In this document: positions 58,378 to 64,000 of the stretch, piece by piece
How the letters are laid out: each line of letters opens with the position of its first letter
Numbering within the stretch: the stretch's first letter is position 1
The notes under the pieces: model-generated
What the model was told of the DNA's origin: nothing
The model's input: the letters and a program-made list of their open reading frames with translations, nothing else
The model's database searches: none
NCBI RefSeq assembly: GCF_032854445.1
Contig: NC_088299.1
Location: forward strand, 15,743,608 to 15,807,607
From: Liolophura sinensis
Taxonomy: Eukaryota > Mollusca > Polyplacophora > Chitonida > Chitonidae
Length of the DNA: 64,000 nucleotides
Reading direction: 5' to 3'
Position numbers and translations under genes: made by a program

Positions 58378-58598
58378 TAACGACTAATTATAGGGAACTA
58401 TTGGTTATTCGCCATACTTAAAGTGTTAAGTGTTGTAATCCTTAACTGGACATTCCAAAGTAAAATTTACATGTTGAAAATGTACCATTTAAATGTATAT
58501 GCTAATATTAAGCTCATTTGTCTAATCGGTTATCGATCTTTGTGCGAGGGACATCATTTGTAAATTATTTGTCACCAGAGCCTGATAAGCTAAACTCA

Positions 58599-58604
58599 AA
58601 TAAA
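58599..58604 (+). promoter_or_regulatory. candidate poly(A) signal of the WxxW gene
   Basis: AATAAA 222 bp after the TAG at 58375-58377. A second one lies near 58720. Confidence 0.5.
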
Positions 58605-58985
58605 AACGAGGGATGCTTTTGCAGAAATATTGTGAGTATCAAACATTAACTGACTGGAATAGAGGAGTACAGTATCATATGTACAGACTTCAAACGCTTT
58701 CTGCGATGTGATGAATAATCAATAAATTATTACCATAACAACCGGTATCATTTTTGGTTTTTAGTTTGCTTATTTCCGGCACCAGTATTTTCTATGAATC
58801 TTGGAACATTCATGTGGTGGTGCTGCTTGACATCTAACTCTCTTTATAAAAGTGTGTGCACCAAGGCTAACACTGTGATAGGAAAGGAAACAAACCAGAG
58901 CCAGCATAAAGGTTATTAAACACTGAGGCAGCTTAATTGGGAATCTTTTGGGGTTATCTCTGGTACACACGTCAAATATTCAGAA

Positions 58986-59105
58986 GAACTACCTCCTTCA
59001 TCTCGGCGCTTCCAGCCCACAACGTTTGCCCGAGTGGGTTTTCCGCCAAAAACCCACTCGGGCAAACGTTGTGGGCTGGAAGCGCCGAGATGAAGGAGGT
59101 AGTTC
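58986..59105. repeat. perfect inverted repeat, 57-bp arms with a 6-bp loop
   Basis: The arm at 58986-59042 (starting 'gaactacctccttcatctcg', ending 'cgagtgggtttt') is matched without a single mismatch by its reverse complement at 59049-59105. The loop is 'ccgcca' at 59043-59048. The arms are more GC-rich than the surroundings. No clear target-site duplication or TIR of a known element is visible. It could be a very recent fold-back duplication, a small hairpin element, or an assembly artefact. Confidence 0.97.
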
Positions 59106-59244
59106 ATAATGGAGAAAAGTTCAGGCAAAAGAGTGAAAAGTATATATGGCCATGAAGGAAATACATCCGTGACGTAATGCCATTTTTAAGAAACAGTTGC
59201 GATATATTTCTTAACCAGGAAACATCACTACCCCTGAACCCAAC

Positions 59245-59370
59245 CTAATGATGGTTGTAGTTTTCCCTTGGCTTTGCCCAGTTTCCTCCCATCATAATGC
59301 TGGCCGTCGTGGTATCAGTGAAATATTCTTCAGTACTGAGTAAAACAGCAATCATCAATAGATAAATACC
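59245..59370 (+). mobile_element. SINE family A 3' half
   Basis: 'atgatggttgtagttttccc', 'cctcccatcataatgctgg', 'ggtatcagtgaaatattctt' and 'ctgagtaaaacagcaatcat' are recognisable but diverged. Confidence 0.75.
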
Positions 59371-59975
59371 TCTCAATCGCCAGAAAGTTATGTATCCCAC
59401 CCAGCAGGCATTCTTGTATCTGCACTTGATTTCTCTGCCCAGAACAGCAAAAGACAGAAACTCTATGTTACTCAGTGATAAATTTATACGGAGTCCACTA
59501 TTGATAAAATGACACTGGTCATTCGGTTCGTAGCACAGAGTATAGTGGAGAGAGTGATGCATTCTATAAATACGCCAGTGAGACAGTGACCTTTGCTTAG
59601 ATACCCTGACTATCCAATCGACGAGGACATTTATCTTGGATCTGCTGGAAGGAGTATCTCTAAAGCCTGTGATGGATCTAGATCTAGGGAGACGTCCAAG
59701 CTGAAGACATCTTCATCATCAGAATTATCCACTATTCTCGCAAATATTTGCAGCTTGCACGAAATGTGAATATATACTGCGACAACCGACTAAGCTTTTA
59801 TCTGCATGTCTTTAACTCCAAACACATCTCCCTGTAAAGGCTTTAACTAATCGCTGTGAACAATTTTAAAATGAATGCAGTTCAACGAACAGGTGTACAA
59901 AAACCCAAACCAACAATATATATATTGTTTCTGCTGAAGAAAGGCCCAGGATATGCTATAGCCGATGAAATGCAA
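59371..59975. other. no gene recognised
   Basis: Non-coding interval before the 34-bp minisatellite. Confidence 0.4.
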
Positions 59976-59979
59976 ATGC

Positions 59980-60835
59980 TCAACCAGGCATTATGTACAG
60001 GCTGGTCATTGCCTCAATCAGGCAGTATGTACATGCTGGTTAGTGCCTGAACCAGGCAGTGTGTACGTGCTGGATAGTGCCTCAACCAGGCAGTATGTAC
60101 GTGCAGGATAGTGCCTCAACCAGGCAGTATGTACGTGCTGGTCATTGCCTGAACCAGGCAGTATGTACGTGCTGGATAGTGCCTCAACCAGGCAGTATGT
60201 ACAGGCTGGTCATTGCCTCAACCAGGCAGTATGTACATGCTGGATAGTGCCTCAACCAGGCAGTATGTACGTGCTGGATACTGCCTCAACCAGACAGTGT
60301 GCACGTGCTGGATAGTGCCTGAACTAGGCAGTATGTACGTGCAGGATAGTACCTCAACCAGGCAGTATGCACGTGCTGGTTAGTACCTCAACCAGGCAGT
60401 ATGTACGTGCTGGATAGTGCCTCAACCAGGCAGTATGTACATGCTGGTCATTGCCTGAACCAGGCAGTATGTACATGCTGGATAGTGCCTCAACCAGGCA
60501 GTATTTACGTGCTGGATAGTGCCTCAACCAGGCAGTATGTACCTGCAGGATAGTGCCTCAACCAGGCAGTAAGTACATGCTGGTCATTGCCTCAACCAGG
60601 TAGTATGTACATGCTGGATAGTGCCTCAACCAGGCAGTATGTTCGTGCTGGATACTGCCTCAACCAGACAGTGTGTACGTGCTGGATAGTGCCTGAACTA
60701 GGCAGTATGTACACACAGGATAGTGCCTCTACTAGGCAGTATTTACGTGCTGGATAGTGCCTGAACCAGACAGTATATACGTGGTTGTTAGTGCCTCAAC
60801 CAGACAATATGTACGTGCTGGTTAATGCCATAGAT
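59980..60835. repeat. 34-bp minisatellite, about 25 units
   Basis: The unit 'cctcaaccaggcagtatgta' + 'cgtgctggatagtg' is repeated with limited variation (gtcattg for gatagtg, gaacc for caacc, acaggc for cgtgct). Variants recur in blocks, suggesting local segmental copying. Frames across it are artefacts. Confidence 0.95.
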
Positions 60836-61430
60836 ACAATATACTGTCAGTCATGCTCGAAAATCTGGTGGTCCTGGGGACCAAATTTCAAAAAGGCTGG
60901 AATCAACAGAAATCACCATTTTCATGAATGTTTTGCCTTCAAAGATATAGTTTTTTAGTACCCTTCCTGATTGGCCAGCGATAATTTGGCAGGAGTAGCC
61001 GTCCATCGGTAAATTTAAGGAAAAAAGTTATATGAACTCGGTGCACTAAATTGTCACACCCAGATTTATGTAGGGCTACAGAGATTCGTTCCCAAAGGTT
61101 TTTCTCTCGTTCGTTTGAGACACGGGTAAATTTTATTCATGTAGCAAGCCTTGCAAACGGAGTGTCGAAGTAAAAATGTAAATTGAAAGTACGTGTACAT
61201 CTAAATTTACATGCTCATTAATAAATGATTTCGAGATGTAGGTTGTTCAAACCCGGCTGTAACGTAGCTGGGCATTTATTAATCCTGAAAATCTTGGCAA
61301 AATTGTAAATTTGACGATGCCTAATTACGATGAATTCTGTTGGGTGGTGCATAACTGAGTCATCCAATCACTGATATTATTGAATAGAAAATTTACACTA
61401 TTGAATGAATTTCTCTCTATAAAAATCTTT
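60836..61430. other. no gene recognised
   Basis: Non-coding; an (AT) run lies at 61432-61453. Confidence 0.4.
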
Positions 61431-61863
61431 AATATATATATATATATATATATAGGTATTCAAAATTAGAACAGATTTACATTACCAACGTCACTGTAAA
61501 CAGGAACTAGCATGTCTTAAAGAGACAGAAGTCCCTAAATAACGTCCACAATTTCTGCAATCAACATAATTAAGTCTAAATATACACTGAGTGAAAAAAA
61601 AGCGTGGAAAATTTTCAAGAGTGCAGGATTATATAAATATAATTAAGGTTAATCTAGGGTGCAGCCGGCATAAGGGGATGGAGTGACGGAAAAAACACGG
61701 CCTGTATGAAGGAAATGGACCAGGTGACACCCGATAATTAGTTGACGGCTGTTACACGAATTTCCACACCTAGATTCAAAGTTCCCATTTAACTGTCATT
61801 CAGTTACCGACCTTGAAACTACCTTGTAGACGCAGTATCAACAATAATTATGGTCTTGTCTTA

Positions 61864-63427
61864 TAAACTACCAGGCAAAAGAAAGGTTTCACCCACTTCT
61901 TGAGCCCATAAAACAAAAACAAAAACAAAGGCAGATATAAAAATTAAGAAGATTGGTTTATAAACAGGAATCATTGTGAAATATTCTCTCAAAAAGGCTT
62001 TAAAATATTGGCATTCAATTGGCCACAAAACACAATGAAAGAGACAAGGGGTCAGAAGAAAAAAATTACACAGATGTAAAGTTAACTGGTAAGTGCATGT
62101 AAAGTCACAGTATCCACAGAAATGAAGGACTACAGTCATCAGTAGCGAGTGTGGCCACCCTGGGCATCAATGCAAGCAAGCACACGCCTCCGCATTGACG
62201 TCGTCAGTCGCCGGATGACGTCAACAGGGATAACGTTCCATAGGTTTAACAGAGCTTCCTCAAGTTCCTGTTGGTTAGTTGGAGGAGGCACCAGCTGTCT
62301 CAAACGGCGGTCAAGGTGATCCCAGAGATGCTCAATGGCGTTCATGTCTGGTGAGTTGGCTGGCCAGGGCAACACGATGACGTTTGCGGTCTCGAGGTAG
62401 TCTGTAACAATGCGGGCAGTGTGAGGTCTTGCGTTGTCGTGTTGCAAGATCGATCCTCTTGGCTGTCGTTGGAGGAAAGGAACGACGACAGGTCTCAGTA
62501 CCTCATCAACGTATCGCTGGCCAGTCAGATTACCTCGCACAATAACCAGCCGCGTCTTCATTGGGTCACAAATCCCTCCCCAAACCATGACGCCTCCGCC
62601 TCCAAACGGATTAACCTCTCTTACGCAGTTTGGCGTGAGACGCTCGCCTCTTCGTCGGAAAACTCGAACTCTACCATCGTTCCTGAACAGACAGAACCTG
62701 CTCTCGTCTGTAAACAGCACTCTCGCCCAGTCACGTCGCTGCCACCGACGTACAATACGTGCCCATCGCAATCTGCGTTGACGGTGTAAAAGGGTCAAGG
62801 CCATCCCACGGAAGGAGCGGTAAGGTCGTAAACCAGCTGAACGAAGACGACGCAGTGTTGTTCTGGGGCTGATGACATGGCCTAGTGCCGTCGCCGCTGT
62901 TGACGTCGCCGTGACGAATCGGTTTCGGAGGTGGATCTGCCGGATGTAGCGATCTTCAGCCGCAGTTGTTACCCTCGGTCTTCCCGATCTTGGTCTGTCT
63001 TGGGTCTGGCCTGTCTGATGATAGCGTATCCACAACCTCCTGATGGTGGTTTGGCTGCAGTTGAACGTTCTTGCAATGTGACGTTGCGAAACTCCCATGG
63101 TGGACATACCGATGGCCTGGTCTCGTTGCGCTTGCGTAAGTCTTGGCATACTGTTGGTGTTTTTTCATTCACTGAATGTCTGCTCTTTCGAGCAAGAGTA
63201 TTTATGCAACATTACCGCACGTACATCACGAGCCATGCCTCAAAAGGACGTTTTGCATGTGGTCGCAATTTCACAATTCCAATTGCTACGTTCGTGACGA
63301 TGCGTTCTGGTAGAGGAAATGATGCAGTCATACACTAAGTCCTGCTTAGAATCAAACCCGAAACCGCGCTTTTACTTTTTTTTATGACAAAAAATACGGT
63401 GAAACCTTTCTTTTGCCTGGTAGTTTA
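61864..63427 (-). mobile_element. intact Tc1/mariner transposon, 1560 bp
   Basis: Element at 61866-63425 with perfect 28-bp terminal inverted repeats (61866-61893, starting AACTACCAGGCAAAAGAAAG; 63398-63425). The TA target duplication is at 61864-61865 and 63426-63427. It encodes one uninterrupted transposase on the minus strand. The paralogous site at 52059-52060 shows the empty TA. With perfect ends and an open gene, it is a recent and possibly still active insertion. Confidence 0.97.
62139..63149 (-). CDS. Tc1-family transposase, intact
   Basis: A 336-residue open frame, the usual length for Tc1 transposases, encodes the enzyme that cuts and pastes the surrounding element. Residues about 1-50 form the first helix-turn-helix (MGVSQRHIARTFNCSQTTIR), followed by the GRPR-type hook SGRPRVTT and a second helix-turn-helix to about 110. 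The catalytic residues are D148 in LFTDESRF, D238 in LQHDNARPH and E273 in NAIEHLWDHL; 34 residues separate the last two, so it is DD34E. The glycine-rich FGGGGVMVWGGI (182-193) is also typical. No stop, frameshift or missing catalytic residue is seen. A broken relative lies at 20411-21390. Frames on the opposite strand at 62421-62789 and 62931-63338 are shadows. Confidence 0.97.
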   Translation of the reverse strand: MPRLTQAQRDQAIGMSTMGVSQRHIARTFNCSQTTIRRLWIRYHQTGQTQDRPRSGRPRVTTAAEDRYIRQIHLRNRFVTATSTAATALGHVISPRTTLRRLRSAGLRPYRSFRGMALTLLHRQRRLRWARIVRRWQRRDWARVLFTDESRFCLFRNDGRVRVFRRRGERLTPNCVREVNPFGGGGVMVWGGICDPMKTRLVIVRGNLTGQRYVDEVLRPVVVPFLQRQPRGSILQHDNARPHTARIVTDYLETANVIVLPWPANSPDMNAIEHLWDHLDRRLRQLVPPPTNQQELEEALLNLWNVIPVDVIRRLTTSMRRRVLACIDAQGGHTRY

Positions 63428-63910
63428 TCTCCGCACAGTTTTTCTTCATCTTGAGTTCATGGTGGTCTCGTGTTTTCGATGGTAGCCTTCCGACCTTCGC
63501 ACAAGCACATATTCTGCCCACCTTTGCGGGCAACACATTTTTTAGGAAAGTATAAAACATTTTCCCAAAAAAAAAGAGTACAAATACAAATATACCAATA
63601 ACTAACTTGACAATAACATGACAGATACTTCTTATAACACAGTCATATAGGTTTTTAAGAGCTGGATACTTCCAAGGTAGGCCCTATCACTCCCTTTGTG
63701 TTCGAACAATCAGTTAGAACGGTTCAAACTGCTAAAAATAGACTGTTTGTATATTAATTAAAACATCTTTATAGCGGTCTAAATTTAATAAATATACCAG
63801 AAATCTTAAATGTCAACAGTTCATAAGTGGTAACCTTATTATTGTAAATAATGATGATCTGCTTGTCAGGGGGGCCGAAAAAACCGAGAAATCTAACGAT
63901 GTCGGCAGGG

Positions 63911-64000
63911 AGCAGTCATTATTTTAAAGCAATATCACTACAGAGGCCACTATCTATCTGAGACAATATTTACACTCTCTAGAAAATAAATTATGAGGAT
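63911..64000. other. window end, no feature recognised
   Basis: Unique-looking sequence after direct repeat copy 2. Confidence 0.4.

Larger units (their letters stand above)
61490..63910 (+). repeat. ~1-kb direct repeat, copy 2, split by a Tc1 transposon
   Basis: The left part (61490-61865) and right part (63426-63910) together correspond to 51720-52680. A stretch at about 61585-61615 ('cactgagtgaaaaaaaagcg') is present here but not in copy 1. The two copies bracket exons 2-5 of the WxxW gene as direct repeats about 9.8 kb apart. Confidence 0.9.

Noticed and set aside
62421-63338. Plus-strand frames of 115-135 codons
   Set aside because: They are antisense shadows of the intact transposase.

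Overview
This is a eukaryotic, animal genomic window. It is AT-rich, has spliced genes with long introns, and is packed with tRNA-derived SINEs, non-LTR and Penelope-like retroelement remains, Tc1/mariner elements and tandem repeats. Two SINE families, one ending in a 'cggcgtaaaacaccaat' / AAATAAATA tail and one ending in 'cgacgttaaac...' / CACTCACT, look molluscan to me. A marine mollusc, probably a gastropod, is my best guess (inference, not proven). There are no bacterial operons, rRNA genes, tRNA genes or CRISPR arrays.

Three host genes are supported. (1) A class A GPCR lies on the minus strand at 5361-6566, intronless, with its C-terminus lost in a 200-N assembly gap. (2) A two-exon type I membrane protein lies on the plus strand at 35795-36416 and 38387-38613: signal peptide, EGF-like domain, FN3-like domain, one membrane helix, basic cytoplasmic tail. 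(3) A five-exon secreted protein lies on the plus strand at 48520-58377: signal peptide plus two tandem WxxW domains of the mucin/CILP type. Splice phases agree at every junction. A second possible signal-peptide exon with its own TATA box lies just upstream of its exon 2. Single unassigned first exons are suggested at about 28.5 kb and 39.4 kb.

Layout. 0-4.8 kb: dispersed repeats and simple repeats. 4.8-6.6 kb: SINE, gap, GPCR. 7.5-13.8 kb: one decayed but nearly full-length RNase H-bearing LINE on the minus strand, with a 13-copy in-frame 48-bp minisatellite inside ORF2 and a tandem duplication in ORF1. 14-21.7 kb: LINE 3' end, 15-bp minisatellite, Penelope-like piece, SINE, RT piece, dead Tc1. 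21.7-33 kb: mostly unremarkable, with a MITE, a duplicated exon-like segment and a nested DNA element. 34-39 kb: EGF/FN3 gene. 39.7-46.7 kb: tandem arrays, including an 86-bp satellite present as two blocks with duplicated flanks. 47.6-58.6 kb: WxxW gene with Penelope-like, SINE and LINE fragments in its introns. 58.9-64 kb: a 57-bp-arm perfect palindrome, a 34-bp minisatellite, and an intact Tc1 transposon inserted in one of two direct ~1-kb repeats. The other repeat, in the WxxW gene's first intron, preserves the empty target site.

The genes do not form a pathway. The notable content is the secreted two-WxxW gene and a set of insertions whose order can be read from target-site duplications, nesting and the empty site.
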